DNA from: Phycisphaerae bacterium
GTDB taxonomy: Bacteria; Planctomycetota; Phycisphaerae; Tepidisphaerales; Tepidisphaeraceae
DNA length: 64,000 nucleotides
Assembly: GCA_026004655.1 (NCBI GenBank)
Contig: BPJO01000002.1
Location: 124,001-188,000 of the forward strand
Reading direction: 5' to 3'
Made by a program: the position numbers and the translations under genes. Positions within the stretch are counted from its first letter, which is position 1; every line of letters starts with the position of its first letter. Under the pieces are notes generated by a model. It was given only the letters and a program-made list of their open reading frames with translations. It ran no database searches and had not been told where the DNA came from. This document shows positions 1-11,080 of the stretch, in pieces.

Positions 1-882
1 GTTGAATCGGTGGACATGATTTTGCACGACGATCTTGTTCAAGGACTGATCATCTGCTCCGAAACCAACTTACATGAATCGCTGGTCCTGCCGGCTACCA
101 AAGTCAAAAAACACTTGTTCGTCGAAAAGCCGCTCGGAATGGGAAGTAAAGATGGTTATGTCATGGCCCATGCGATCCAAGACTCGGGTGTTCTGTTTCA
201 AACAGGGTATTTCCAACGATCCGATCCGAAACATCGTTTTATCAAACAGCAAATCGAAAAGGGGAACTTGGGTCAGATCCATCGGGTCCGTGGTTCGAAT
301 ACGCATTCAGGAGCGATCGGAAACTGGTTTCAATCCAAACCCGAAGATCCTGCACACGATTGGCGCTGGATGGCCGATCCTAAAGTCGCGGGTGTCGGGG
401 CGTTCGGCGATCTGGGAACCCACGCGCTGGATATCATGATTTGGTGGATGGGAGAAGTCCGACAGGTTACGGCTCAGATCGATCCGGTGACCCATACATA
501 CGACGAATGTGATGAGTCCGGAGAAGGTTTAATACGTTTTTCCAACCAGACCATCGGAACATTGGGAGCGGGTTGGGTGGATCATCAGAATCCATTGACG
601 TATCAGGTCAGTGGGACTGAAGGACATGCTGCGATCATACAAGGGCAATTGCACTTTTTATCCCGGAAAGATGCCCGTTTTGACGGAAGCACTGCTGTAC
701 GGACCAATGAACTTCCACCTCCGGCCCCTCACGCGTTCGAGTTGTTCCTCGATGCCCTAGTCGGCAAAGATCTACCCGTTGCTCTCGTCAGTGCACGAGA
801 GGCTGCGTATCGATCCGCCGTCATGCAAGCCATGTATGAAGGGGCTGTCGAGGGAAAATGGATTACTCCTGCCAAAAATTAA
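1..882 (+). CDS. Gfo/Idh/MocA family oxidoreductase, 5' end missing
   Basis: The frame is open from base 1, so the gene begins left of the window; about 293 C-terminal residues are visible. These enzymes are NAD(P)-dependent dehydrogenases or glycosidase-like redox enzymes acting on sugars and inositols. The visible part starts inside the Rossmann fold and carries the family motif VEKPLG, whose lysine is catalytic, followed by the alpha/beta substrate domain with the GDLGTHALDI stretch (family motif containing the conserved histidine). The missing N-terminus would hold the GxGxxG dinucleotide loop. A GTG at base 10 is internal and not a credible start. The substrate cannot be told. The next genes (SnoaL-like, GH106-like) suggest a carbohydrate-catabolism setting. 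Confidence 0.9.
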   Translation, partial: VESVDMILHDDLVQGLIICSETNLHESLVLPATKVKKHLFVEKPLGMGSKDGYVMAHAIQDSGVLFQTGYFQRSDPKHRFIKQQIEKGNLGQIHRVRGSNTHSGAIGNWFQSKPEDPAHDWRWMADPKVAGVGAFGDLGTHALDIMIWWMGEVRQVTAQIDPVTHTYDECDESGEGLIRFSNQTIGTLGAGWVDHQNPLTYQVSGTEGHAAIIQGQLHFLSRKDARFDGSTAVRTNELPPPAPHAFELFLDALVGKDLPVALVSAREAAYRSAVMQAMYEGAVEGKWITPAKN

Positions 883-887
883 GAAGA

Positions 888-912
888 TCCTCGGTTCAAA
901 TCGGTCCGAGGA
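888..912 (+). terminator. Hairpin after the oxidoreductase gene
   Basis: A 7-bp perfect stem (888-894 with 906-912, TCCTCGG/CCGAGGA) and an 11-nt loop lie 6 bp after the stop codon. No T-tract follows, so it is a weak intrinsic-terminator candidate or a 3' stabilising hairpin. Confidence 0.35.
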
Positions 913-956
913 GTCGAACCGTTGATCCCCGCCCCGAATAAAAACTAATTAATGAG

Positions 957-985
957 TTGACATCAGGATTAAAAGTTCGTATAAT
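957..985 (+). promoter_or_regulatory. Consensus sigma-70 promoter for the SnoaL-like gene
   Basis: A perfect -35 box TTGACA (957-962) and a perfect -10 box TATAAT (980-985) are separated by exactly 17 bp. The predicted start of transcription is about 992, roughly 20 nt before the ATG at 1012. This leaves a very short leader with a purine-rich ribosome site GAAAGGAAGGG just before the start codon. It is the best-matching promoter in the window. Confidence 0.85.
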
Positions 986-1011
986 GTTCGTATACTAACG
1001 AAAGGAAGGGT

Positions 1012-1377
1012 ATGAGCCCTGAAAAAATTGCCCAGCAGTTGGTTGATCTCTGCAGAGAAGGCAAGAACTTCGAAGTAGCCGAATCGTTGTATTCCCCCAA
1101 CGTCACCAGTACAGAAATGTTCGGCGATGAAACAATGCCCAAACAGATGACCGGGCTTGACGCGGTTCGTCGAAAGATGCAATGGTGGTATGACACCCAC
1201 ATCACCCATGCGACCACCTATAGCGACCCCTTGGTAGCCGGGAATCATTTTGCCGTTCGAATGACCTTTGACGTTACCTACAAACCAACGGGTCAACGGA
1301 TGATGTTCGAAGAAATTGGAGTCTATGAGGTCAAGGACGGGAAAATCATTTCGGAACAGTTTTTCTACTCTGTCTGA
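1012..1377 (+). CDS. SnoaL-like / NTF2-fold small protein
   Basis: A 121-residue single-domain protein of the SnoaL-like (NTF2 fold) type: a helical N-terminus (QQLVDLCREGKNFEVAESLY) followed by the curved sheet, with a late MMFEEIGVYEVKDGKI segment typical of the family. Members range from polyketide cyclases to ketosteroid-isomerase-like enzymes and ligand-binding proteins; many from environmental bacteria have no assigned function. The ATG at 1012 is supported by a strong Shine-Dalgarno and by the consensus promoter 27 bp upstream. It is transcribed alone. Function and substrate are unknown; the strong constitutive promoter suggests abundant expression. Confidence 0.75.
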   Translation: MSPEKIAQQLVDLCREGKNFEVAESLYSPNVTSTEMFGDETMPKQMTGLDAVRRKMQWWYDTHITHATTYSDPLVAGNHFAVRMTFDVTYKPTGQRMMFEEIGVYEVKDGKIISEQFFYSV

Positions 1378-1604
1378 CCTACTGTCTTACACCCGACATA
1401 GTTGTTTGTGGGTCAACGAGCCTGATCTGACCTACCGGACTTTAGCCGGATGAGCCTGTTCGATATCTGAAAAGTTCTCTGATTGATTCGGGATGGACAT
1501 CCCCATCATGATGCCGAAATTGATAGATCAGCGCATTTTGTGATCTGATGGTGTTTGGGGTGGACTGTTGAAATCGAATCGGGCAGACTACCAACCAGGA
1601 GTTT

Positions 1605-4600
1605 ATGTCCACTCATTCTCATTCATCGGTCCGAGATCCACTAGCTGCTTTTCCGAGACTGGACCATTTTGATCCGAAGTTGTTTGCTCAACCTCACGCG
1701 ATTTTTCGTGGTGCTCCGTTTTGGAGCTGGAATGGAGCCCTGCGGACAGATCGATTGAAACGGCATTTGGGGGTTTATCATCGAATGGGTATCGGCGGAG
1801 TGCATATTCACGCCCGTACCGGTCTGCAGACGCCTTATCTCGGGGATGAGTTCATGGGACATGTCCGGACTTCGGTTGAAGAAGCCGAACGTCTGGGCAT
1901 GTTGGTTTGGCTTTACGATGAAGACCGTTGGCCGAGCGGGTTCGCCGGGGGGTTGGTCACGAAGAATCCGCAGTACCGGTATCGGGTGCTTCGGTTGACT
2001 CGTCGTCGAATCGAACCCGGAGAAGTTCGAAAGGTGGGTGTGCATCATGGCCCCGCTCAGCCGGTACAGGAACGACGATTCGTTGCTGCCTGGGCAATTC
2101 GTTTTGACGGGGATTATCTGTCCGATTGGTATCGGATCGGGGAAAATGATCGGACGAGAGACGGTGAAACCGGTTTATATGCCTATGTCGAAGTCCCCCC
2201 ATCCTGGACCTGGTTCAATCATCAGCAGTACGCGAATCTGATGGACGAGCGTGCGATCGCCGAGTTTATCCGTGTTACTCATGAACGATACCACGAGGTG
2301 GTCGGAGACCGGTTCGGAAAAACGATCCCCGCAATCTTCACGGATGAACCGTTGTTACGAGGGGTGCTCGATCCTTTTCAAGGTCCGGATGATCCGAAAG
2401 ATCGATTCATTGCTTGGGTGGATGATTTTCCCCAGACCTATCGGGATCAGTGGTCCGAGGACGTGTTCGACCGTCTGCCCGCGGTATTGTTCGAAGCATC
2501 GGACGGATCAAGCCCGCAGGCGAGGTTACGGTTCAGGAATCATCATAATGATCGGTTTGTTCGGGCTTTTGCTTCTCAACTGGGTCGATGGTGTGAGGAA
2601 AACGGCATCGCGTTGACCGGACACATGATGGCCGAGCCGAGGCTGGATTCTCAATCATTCTGGGGCGGGGAAGTAATGCGAAGCCTTCAGCATTTTCACC
2701 TTCCGGGCATCGATATGTTGTGTGATCTGGTGGAATACACCACAGCCAAGCAAGCGCAATCTGTTGCCCGTCAAAAAGGTCGACCCGGTGTGATGAGCGA
2801 GTTGTACGGGGTGACCAACTGGGATTTCCCGTTCGCCGGACATCTGCGTCAAGGGAATTGGCAGGCTGCGCTGGGAGTGACGGTACGAGTTCATCACCTG
2901 AGCTGGTATTCGATGGCCGGGGAAGCCAAACGCGATTACCCAGCTTCGATCGGTTGGCACGTTCCCTGGTATGAGGAATACCGCACGATCGAATCCCATT
3001 TCGCGCGGGTTTCGGTAGCCATGCAGACCGGAAAACCGATCTGTCGCGTGGCGATGCTCCACCCGATCGAAAGTTTCTGGGCGATTCATGGTCCCCAGCG
3101 GATGTTTGCCCAGGCTCAACAACGTCTGGAACGGGGTTTTTGCGACACGCTCACCTGGCTAATCAATCAGCAGATCGATACGGACCTGATCTCCGAAGCG
3201 TTGTTGCCCGAGTTGTCGTCCCCGAAACAGGACAAATCACTGAAGGTTGGTGAGATGACCTATGACGCGGTGGTGCTCCCACCACTGGTGACGATCCGTT
3301 CGACGACGCTGGATCGCCTGGAGTCGTTTGTCTCATCCGGGGGAACCGTGATTTCGCTGGCCGAGGCTCCGTCGCTGGTCGATGGGGTACCTAACGATCG
3401 TGCCAAGTGTGCTTCGGTCCATTGGCAGAGGATCGAGTTCGATCGGTCGACCTTACTTCGAGCGGTCGAACCATTCCGTGAAATCGAGGTCCGTGTTGGT
3501 CCACATCGAGTCGAATCCGTGGTTTATCAGTTGCGTCAAACCCCGGAAGAAAGGCTCCTGTTTGTCTGCTCCAATCACACGACACAAGATTATTACAAAG
3601 CGGTATTGCGAATCCGCGGACACTGGCATCTTCAGCAACTGGACACGTTGACGGGTGAAACATCCGAACCCGGAGAAACCTGGACTGACGACGGATGGAC
3701 CGAGCTGCAGGTGGATCTACCAGTGGCATCGCACTTGCTGTTACGCCTGACTCAGCAGAATCAGCTGAAACCGGTTTATGCTGTTGCTCCGACGTATTGT
3801 GAAGTGGCCCGGATAGAGGATCCCGTTCCTGTGACCTTAACCGAACCGAATGTACTGGTGTTGGATCGTCCGGAGTGGAAACTCGATGACGAGTCTTGGC
3901 AACCGGCTGACGATGTTCTGCGTGCCGATAACCAGATCCGAAAGTTGCTTGACCTTCCACCCCGGGACGGTGCGCTCGCCCAGCCGTGGTGCGAACCGAC
4001 GCGTCGTTCCCGGAATCAGGTGACCATGCGATATCCGATCGTTTGTGAGGTGCCGGTCGCCTCTCCAAAGCTTGCCCTGGAACGGGCTTCTCAAGCCCGG
4101 GTGATTCTTGATCACCATCCGGTCGAGATCCAGATCGAAGGGTATTATGTCGATGAGGATATCCCCGTTTTTTCGCTACCTTCACTCAGTGCGGGCACGC
4201 ATATCCTGGAAATCACGCTTCCCTTCGGTGTCCTAGAAGGGCTCGAAGCCTGCTACTTGTTGGGTGATTTTGGTGTACGTGTTGAGGGAAAACACGCTCG
4301 GATCATTGCTCCGGTCCGTAAACTAGCGTTCGGGGATTACGTACATCAGGGTCTACCGTTTTATGGGGGGAATGTCATTTATCATTGCCAGTTGCCGGAA
4401 CAAATACGTATCGATGCCTTGCGGGTTCCACGATTCGGTGCGCCGCTAATAGCAGTCGAGTCGGACGGTCAACGGATCGGTCAGATAGTTCGTGGGCCTT
4501 ATCGTCTTGAGTTGCCACCCGGAACCCGGAATCCGGATCTGATCTGCTTCGGGGATCGGGGCAACACGTTCGGACCGATTCATAACTGTAATCAACACGA

Positions 4601-4712
4601 GCAATGGTGGGGCCCGGAAGCCTGGCGTTCGACCGGCGAGTTCTGGAACGACGCTTATCAGCTTCGTCCTAAGGGCATTCTGATGTCTCCGATTCTAGAA
4701 GTCCGATCGTGA
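1605..4712 (+). CDS. Large GH106-like glycoside hydrolase
   Basis: A 1035-residue protein resembling the GH106 alpha-L-rhamnosidase group and related unclassified glycosidases. N-terminal motifs are PFWSWNG (residues 39-44) and the GIGGVHIHARTGL barrel strand, followed by YDEDRWPSG (about 104-112), the acidic FTDEP motif (about 245-249) and LTGHMMAEP, all in a TIM-barrel catalytic region. The C-terminal third looks like beta-sandwich domains. Length is normal for GH106. No signal peptide is visible, so it may act in the cytoplasm on imported oligosaccharides. The ATG at 1605 has AGGAG seven bases upstream. A 227-bp gap before it contains an imperfect inverted repeat (AGATCA...TGATCT, about 1526-1548). 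Rhamnosidase specificity is inferred from family only. Confidence 0.8.
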   Translation: MSTHSHSSVRDPLAAFPRLDHFDPKLFAQPHAIFRGAPFWSWNGALRTDRLKRHLGVYHRMGIGGVHIHARTGLQTPYLGDEFMGHVRTSVEEAERLGMLVWLYDEDRWPSGFAGGLVTKNPQYRYRVLRLTRRRIEPGEVRKVGVHHGPAQPVQERRFVAAWAIRFDGDYLSDWYRIGENDRTRDGETGLYAYVEVPPSWTWFNHQQYANLMDERAIAEFIRVTHERYHEVVGDRFGKTIPAIFTDEPLLRGVLDPFQGPDDPKDRFIAWVDDFPQTYRDQWSEDVFDRLPAVLFEASDGSSPQARLRFRNHHNDRFVRAFASQLGRWCEENGIALTGHMMAEPRLDSQSFWGGEVMRSLQHFHLPGIDMLCDLVEYTTAKQAQSVARQKGRPGVMSELYGVTNWDFPFAGHLRQGNWQAALGVTVRVHHLSWYSMAGEAKRDYPASIGWHVPWYEEYRTIESHFARVSVAMQTGKPICRVAMLHPIESFWAIHGPQRMFAQAQQRLERGFCDTLTWLINQQIDTDLISEALLPELSSPKQDKSLKVGEMTYDAVVLPPLVTIRSTTLDRLESFVSSGGTVISLAEAPSLVDGVPNDRAKCASVHWQRIEFDRSTLLRAVEPFREIEVRVGPHRVESVVYQLRQTPEERLLFVCSNHTTQDYYKAVLRIRGHWHLQQLDTLTGETSEPGETWTDDGWTELQVDLPVASHLLLRLTQQNQLKPVYAVAPTYCEVARIEDPVPVTLTEPNVLVLDRPEWKLDDESWQPADDVLRADNQIRKLLDLPPRDGALAQPWCEPTRRSRNQVTMRYPIVCEVPVASPKLALERASQARVILDHHPVEIQIEGYYVDEDIPVFSLPSLSAGTHILEITLPFGVLEGLEACYLLGDFGVRVEGKHARIIAPVRKLAFGDYVHQGLPFYGGNVIYHCQLPEQIRIDALRVPRFGAPLIAVESDGQRIGQIVRGPYRLELPPGTRNPDLICFGDRGNTFGPIHNCNQHEQWWGPEAWRSTGEFWNDAYQLRPKGILMSPILEVRS

Positions 4713-4755
4713 TTAAACCGCCAACCACTCTGGGTTGAAAGAGTCATTTGAAGAA

Positions 4756-6774
4756 TCAGAGCAACTGGGTATAGAGCTTGCTGCGGGCACGATCGAGCCA
4801 ACTCAGATAAGCCTCACCCGTCCGTTCGTTCTGAGAGACGCTGACTCCGCCCGACCCGGGACTGACTCGTTTGAGTGTCCAGTTTCCGCGGGTATCCCGT
4901 GACGTGACATACACCGCGCGTTGGATGCCATGAAAGTAGGCAATGAAAGGGTTGTCGTCTTCATCAAAATACAGATTGGCGTTTGTACCATACTTGCCTG
5001 CTGAAGCTGCGGTTTCGACATACCAGTCGGAGTTGCGATATGCGTACTTGATAAGTCTTTTGGAAGCATCGACGTATCCGATTTGCGCCTGAAGCCCCAG
5101 ATTCAGAGGTCCGTTATGAAGGTTCAGTGAAATACTGCTGACACCGTTGGTGTCTTCGACGGTGGCGATGTACCATTCGGGGGTGGTTTGGTCGATATCG
5201 ATTCGGGCGTATTTCAGGTCGCCGTTGGTGACATCCGCATAAGCAATGGCGATCGTGGTGTCGTAGACGGTAAATCCACCCGAACGATATTCGGCTTCTC
5301 CGATGTCGAGGCTGGCGTAGGCGCCGACGTTGGTATTCGACGAAACGCCGTCAACGATTTGGCGTGTCCAGGTATTGGTATCTCGATCAAGGGTAGCGAG
5401 TCGGAGCTGTCCGCCACTTCGACGGTAGTACGCGATGTAAGCATGACTGTCGGTGTCGAACGCAAGAGAAGCGTCGCTGCCGGTGTGTTTGTCCGATTCG
5501 ATGGTCGTGACGGACCAGTTGACACCGTTAAACCCCGCGTATTTTACGGCGGTGTTGGTCAGGTCAAAGTAAGCGATTCCGACCTTTCCGCTTCGATCGA
5601 CAGCAATTGAAACCTGAACCCCGACATCAGCGGAATCATCCACGACATAGGATCGAGACCAAAGCCCCTGATTATCGCGGGTGGCATACAGCAATCGTCC
5701 TGAAGACGTGTCGTAAAAAGCGGCGTGAAGTACGCCTTGGGAATCCAGGACGGTATCAAACGATCTACCCATCGCCAGTGTGGAAGTTCGACCGATTCGC
5801 TGGGAGACCAAACGAAGTGCGTTCAGAAGATTAAGCCTTCCGAATAGCAATCCTGTGGTGTTTCCGGTTTCGACGTCTCCGTCTCGGTTGGTCGAGGCAC
5901 TGGACATGAGGATCGACCCGATATCCCCCGGAAGCGCGGTGGGATCGGCCTGTCGGATCAGTGCAGCAGCGGCTGCGACCATCGGTGAAGCAAAACTGGT
6001 CCCGTCAACCATGGTATATCCGTTGCTGTTCAGTAGAGGAACCACGATGTCTTCTCCCGGTGCCAGCAGATCCAATTCGTCCCCTCTCTGGGACCAGGTG
6101 GTGATTACGTCCGACGCATTCACTGCCCCGACGGCAAACACGTTCGGATCCGCTGCCGGGGAAGCAATTCCGTCCTGGCTGATCGGTCCGGTTTGATAGT
6201 CGTTGCTGTTCCCGCTGGCTGCGACGACAAAAATCCCCAGCTCTTTGAGTTTTGAAAACTCGTCACTCAACTGGTCGGTCGTCGCGTCAGCATAGTTTCC
6301 TGATCCGAGTGACAAATTGACGGCGGAAATGTTGTAGGTCGCGTAATGGGAAATAATCCATTGAAGCGCTTTTTCGATGTTGTCCGTACTGATACTGTCT
6401 TCCGTTCCGACCCGCAAAGCCACCAGCTTGGCATCGGGAGCGATCCCCTGATAGGTGATTCCGTTGTACGTGAACCGATTGGCAGCGATGACCGAAGCGA
6501 CCTGTGTCCCGTGTCCATCGGTATCCATCGGATCTGAGTCGTTCTGATAAAAATCATATCCTCCGATCACCTTCTTCCCAACCCCGAATCCTCCTCCAAG
6601 TATGCCTAGGTTATAGTTGATACCCGTATCAATTACAGCCACGGTCGTTCCGCTACCCGTAATCGAAGAATAAACCGAAGCCGCGGTATCCTGACCGATC
6701 AGTTGGGCATAGGTGCTGAATGCAAGCAGACGACGGGACTCAAGGGGGTCAAAAAAGATCGCGGATGCGGTCAT
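4756..6774 (-). CDS. Exported subtilisin-like serine protease (S8) with C-terminal propeller-like repeats
   Basis: A 672-residue S8 family peptidase. The N-terminus has the planctomycete export motif LESRRLLA (residues 11-18), used in place of a classical long signal sequence. The catalytic triad is visible: Asp49 in VAVIDTG, His88 in DGHGT, Ser260 in GTSFASP, with oxyanion Asn189 in AASGNS. From about residue 340 to the end, seven related units of 40-55 residues (pattern: xxDxxGxxxIAYxDxxxxxLxYAxxxxxxW) suggest a seven-bladed beta-propeller for binding a surface or polysaccharide. AGGA precedes the ATG by about 7 bp. It converges on the GH106-like gene. Probably extracellular or cell-surface. 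Confidence 0.9.
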   Translation of the reverse strand: MTASAIFFDPLESRRLLAFSTYAQLIGQDTAASVYSSITGSGTTVAVIDTGINYNLGILGGGFGVGKKVIGGYDFYQNDSDPMDTDGHGTQVASVIAANRFTYNGITYQGIAPDAKLVALRVGTEDSISTDNIEKALQWIISHYATYNISAVNLSLGSGNYADATTDQLSDEFSKLKELGIFVVAASGNSNDYQTGPISQDGIASPAADPNVFAVGAVNASDVITTWSQRGDELDLLAPGEDIVVPLLNSNGYTMVDGTSFASPMVAAAAALIRQADPTALPGDIGSILMSSASTNRDGDVETGNTTGLLFGRLNLLNALRLVSQRIGRTSTLAMGRSFDTVLDSQGVLHAAFYDTSSGRLLYATRDNQGLWSRSYVVDDSADVGVQVSIAVDRSGKVGIAYFDLTNTAVKYAGFNGVNWSVTTIESDKHTGSDASLAFDTDSHAYIAYYRRSGGQLRLATLDRDTNTWTRQIVDGVSSNTNVGAYASLDIGEAEYRSGGFTVYDTTIAIAYADVTNGDLKYARIDIDQTTPEWYIATVEDTNGVSSISLNLHNGPLNLGLQAQIGYVDASKRLIKYAYRNSDWYVETAASAGKYGTNANLYFDEDDNPFIAYFHGIQRAVYVTSRDTRGNWTLKRVSPGSGGVSVSQNERTGEAYLSWLDRARSKLYTQLL

Positions 6775-6925
6775 GGTGCGGTCCTAAATGATACAGATAT
6801 CAATCCCAGAAAACCGGTTTCCAGGTCTAAAGTCATATCAAATGACGACACATTCCCATTCCCCATAACTTTTTTTAAACAATCACGAAGGCGTGATGAT
6901 GAAAAATGATTCTGGGAGTTTGGGC

Positions 6926-7915
6926 TTAGTTGAACAAACGAAGCTGTGGATCCGGTTTGGCGGTCGTTGCATCAACCCCCCGGTCCCGGAGGTAGTCTGC
7001 AAACTCCGCAAAACCGTGGAGGGTAAGAACTTTTTTGGGTCGTACTCGTTCGACCAGTTCGACCAATTCATCAAAATCGGCGTGATCCGAGAGGGGTAAT
7101 ACGTGGTCCACGCCGTATCGATAGTTAGCGCCGGAAAGCAAAGCCCATCCGGAGCACATCATCGTGACCCGTTTCTCAAACTGTTCGATAAACGCGGACC
7201 GTGCAACGTTGGGTGGGGCGATCAGAACGCCACGTTCTTCTAACGTCAGTGCGGAGGGTCCTTTGAAGTCGGCGGATCGGTATCGTCTGCGTGGTCCGGG
7301 GTTGACACCCTGTTTTTCGTAAATCGACGACAACATTGCCACGGCCCCGTGCTCGGTCACCGGAAAACCTGCGTCGGTCAGAATACGGATCAGTTCCTGG
7401 GCTTTTCCAAGGGCATATCCCAAGACGATCGGTTGGAAACCATTGGCTAAAGCTTTGGCAACCCGGTCCAGAAGTTCATCGATCACCTGTTGACGAGGTG
7501 GAAATCGAAAGAAGGGTTTTCCGTAGGTGGTTTCCATGATCAACCAATCGGCTTGGACCGGCTCGGCAGGGGGAACGGTCAGGCTCGGACGGAGTTTAAA
7601 ATCCCCGGTATATAAAAAGCTTCCCTCGGCAACTGACCCATGGAGCATGGCCGAACCTAAGACGTGCCCGGATGAGTACAGACAGATTTCAATGTCGGGC
7701 AAGGAATACTTCTGACCGAAGGGCAAAACAATCTCCGACGCAAAACTCGTTCTAAGCTTTGCTATAGCAAGTGTTTGTGGCGTTCCGAGGGCTCGATCAT
7801 GGGCCGCCAGGTGGTCGGTGTGAGCGTGCGAAACGAAGCAGAGTCGTTGGGGTCTTCGGGAATCGAGATAAAGATCATTTTGTTTCACACGAAGCCCGTT
7901 GTCCCAGTCAATCAT
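6926..7915 (-). CDS. MBL-fold beta-CASP-type nuclease (ligase-associated exonuclease / mRNA 3'-processing-like)
   Basis: A metallo-beta-lactamase-fold protein of about 329 residues with the zinc motif SHAHTDHLAAHD, later ligands in SGHVLGSAM and YTGDF, a beta-CASP-like TTYGKP segment, and the C-terminal LSDHADFDEL histidine motif followed by VLTLHG. This set is typical of bacterial relatives of CPSF/Ysh1, often called ligase-associated DNA exonuclease. No ATP-dependent ligase gene is adjacent here, so the DNA-repair link is not supported locally. I place the start at the ATG at 7915 because the longer reading begins with TTG at 7960 and adds 15 residues not expected in the family. No clear Shine-Dalgarno precedes either. 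Confidence 0.8.
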   Translation of the reverse strand: MIDWDNGLRVKQNDLYLDSRRPQRLCFVSHAHTDHLAAHDRALGTPQTLAIAKLRTSFASEIVLPFGQKYSLPDIEICLYSSGHVLGSAMLHGSVAEGSFLYTGDFKLRPSLTVPPAEPVQADWLIMETTYGKPFFRFPPRQQVIDELLDRVAKALANGFQPIVLGYALGKAQELIRILTDAGFPVTEHGAVAMLSSIYEKQGVNPGPRRRYRSADFKGPSALTLEERGVLIAPPNVARSAFIEQFEKRVTMMCSGWALLSGANYRYGVDHVLPLSDHADFDELVELVERVRPKKVLTLHGFAEFADYLRDRGVDATTAKPDPQLRLFN

Positions 7916-8239
7916 CAGTCGATTGTAGGCAGAATATTCCCAGGATCGAAGACGGTCCAAAAAGTGGATAGGGAGGTCGAATTAGGGAAATCCCTATGTC
8001 TCATTAAAGTTGAACATGCCACAACGAATTCCTTGACGCAACAAGCCAAAATTTGGATGCTATCGGTATCAATATCCGTTCGGAAGTAGAGGTATAAAAG
8101 TCATAGAACTTTAAACGGGGGTGTTAGCCGTTTGAGCGGACGTTGGTTTACGTTTGAGTCGTTGTGCTGTTGAACGGTCGGATTCAATGGTGTGAACGGC
8201 AGAAATGTGTCGGGCTCCCTTACTGAATCGGGAGATAAC
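7916..8239. other. Divergent upstream region, no gene seen
   Basis: This 324-bp space separates the MBL-fold gene from the GntR-type regulator and must hold both promoters. It contains a short inverted repeat AAACGG...CCGTTT (8113-8133) that could be a regulator site, but nothing matches a strong promoter. No conserved reading frame or structured RNA was recognised. Confidence 0.4.
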
Positions 8240-9268
8240 ATGTCGGACTATGAATCACCCCGAGGTCCTGTTGTTGAATCGGATGAAGGATCGCAAGGTC
8301 GTCGGTTAAGTTACAAGTTTCAGCGTTTGCGCGAGCGGATTCGTTCTGCGATTGAAACCGGAGAATTGAACGGAAAACTGCCCGGAGAAAGGGTGTTGGC
8401 CAGACGTTTCAAGGTCAATGCCAAGACACTGAGCAAGGCATTGACCGATCTGGCTGCGGAGGGGTTGTTGGAACGAAATATCGGTTTGGGAACATTTGTA
8501 CGGGGAAGTTCGGTTCCTGCGCGATCGGCTCAGCGCTGCTTGGTGTTACACGATCCCGGTCAATCCAACTGTCCTGTCTTGAGGGCTTTGACAGATGAGG
8601 GTGATGTGCAAATCCAGCTCCAGCAGGTCGGTGACGATCTTCCTCCGAGTCTGATCAATCCGTTTCGTTCGGTGTTAGTTTGCTCTCGAAGCATATCGGA
8701 TGAAATCTTGAAGGACTTGGTAGTCCGAGGAAAAAATGTGATCCAGTTGGACCGTGCGGTCGCCAGTATGACGACACACGCGGTCATGATCGATCGACTA
8801 ACTGCTATAGCTGATCTGGCCCGGCGGTTGATGAGAGCAGGGCATCATGACCTTATGCTAATCGGCGCGGATCGACCGACCGATCTGCAGAAAGAGCTGG
8901 TTTCTCTACTACCAGCCTCCATCAGCCTTCGGTCGGGGGTGATAGAGGACGTACGAATGGCGATCGATCATAAGGTCAGCGGACTGATCTGCACGTCGGT
9001 AGAGACGGCGGCCTATGTCATGGCGATGTTGATCGGAATGGGAATTGATGTTCCCCGTCAGATCAGTGTGGTCGGGACAGGCCGGATCGACCAACAAGAG
9101 ATTCCCTGCAGCGGTCAATACGTGGGTCTCGAGGAAGTCGTTCAAGCAGTCCGTCAGATTCTTTCCGGTGCTGCGCCACACCGTCCGGTGACCTTATGGT
9201 TGTCGGGACAGTTCATGGAAGCTCGTACGATCTCGCCGGTCGAATCGATGGACCGGTTTGGTGGTTAG
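8240..9268 (+). CDS. GntR-family regulator with a LacI-type ligand-binding domain
   Basis: A transcription factor of about 342 residues. The N-terminal winged helix is GntR-like (YKFQRLRERIRSAIETGEL, LPGERVLARRFKVNAKTLSKAL, then LLERNIGLGTFV wing). The rest resembles the periplasmic-binding-protein fold of LacI regulators (IADLARRLMRAGHHDLMLIGADR; QISVVGTGRID). This hybrid is common in Planctomycetes and Lentisphaerae, where it senses sugars. I choose the ATG at 8240 because GGGAG lies six bases upstream; a longer frame to 8192 lacks support. It is transcribed away from the MBL gene and ends 38 bp before a strong bidirectional terminator. Its target operon is unknown. Confidence 0.85.
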   Translation: MSDYESPRGPVVESDEGSQGRRLSYKFQRLRERIRSAIETGELNGKLPGERVLARRFKVNAKTLSKALTDLAAEGLLERNIGLGTFVRGSSVPARSAQRCLVLHDPGQSNCPVLRALTDEGDVQIQLQQVGDDLPPSLINPFRSVLVCSRSISDEILKDLVVRGKNVIQLDRAVASMTTHAVMIDRLTAIADLARRLMRAGHHDLMLIGADRPTDLQKELVSLLPASISLRSGVIEDVRMAIDHKVSGLICTSVETAAYVMAMLIGMGIDVPRQISVVGTGRIDQQEIPCSGQYVGLEEVVQAVRQILSGAAPHRPVTLWLSGQFMEARTISPVESMDRFGG

Positions 9269-9306
9269 ACCCTCCTTTGAAGAACATGTCGCGATATGTG
9301 CATAAT

Positions 9307-9332
9307 AAAACCACGTCCTGTGACGTGGTTTT
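9307..9332. terminator. Bidirectional intrinsic terminator between the GntR regulator and atpD
   Basis: A perfect 11-bp stem (9307-9317 with 9322-9332, AAAACCACGTC/GACGTGGTTTT) closes a 4-nt loop. The A-tract on one side and the T-tract on the other allow termination of both converging genes. Confidence 0.85.
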
Positions 9333-9359
9333 ATGGAACAGAGATCGCGAGAAACGATG

Positions 9360-11080
<1,721 letters not shown>

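Noticed and set aside
888..925. Possible tRNA end: the minus strand reads GGTTCGACTCC like a T-loop.
   Set aside because: The 5-bp T-stem does not form, there is no anticodon arm or acceptor pair, and the bases are explained by a hairpin after the oxidoreductase gene.
3391..4185. 264-residue open frame on the minus strand inside the GH106-like gene.
   Set aside because: It is an antisense shadow with low-complexity Arg/Pro/Asp content and no known motif; the plus-strand gene is well supported.
8113..8133. Inverted repeat AAACGG/CCGTTT as an operator of the GntR-type regulator.
   Set aside because: Only 6-bp arms with a 9-nt spacer; not convincing alone, kept as a note in the intergenic entry.
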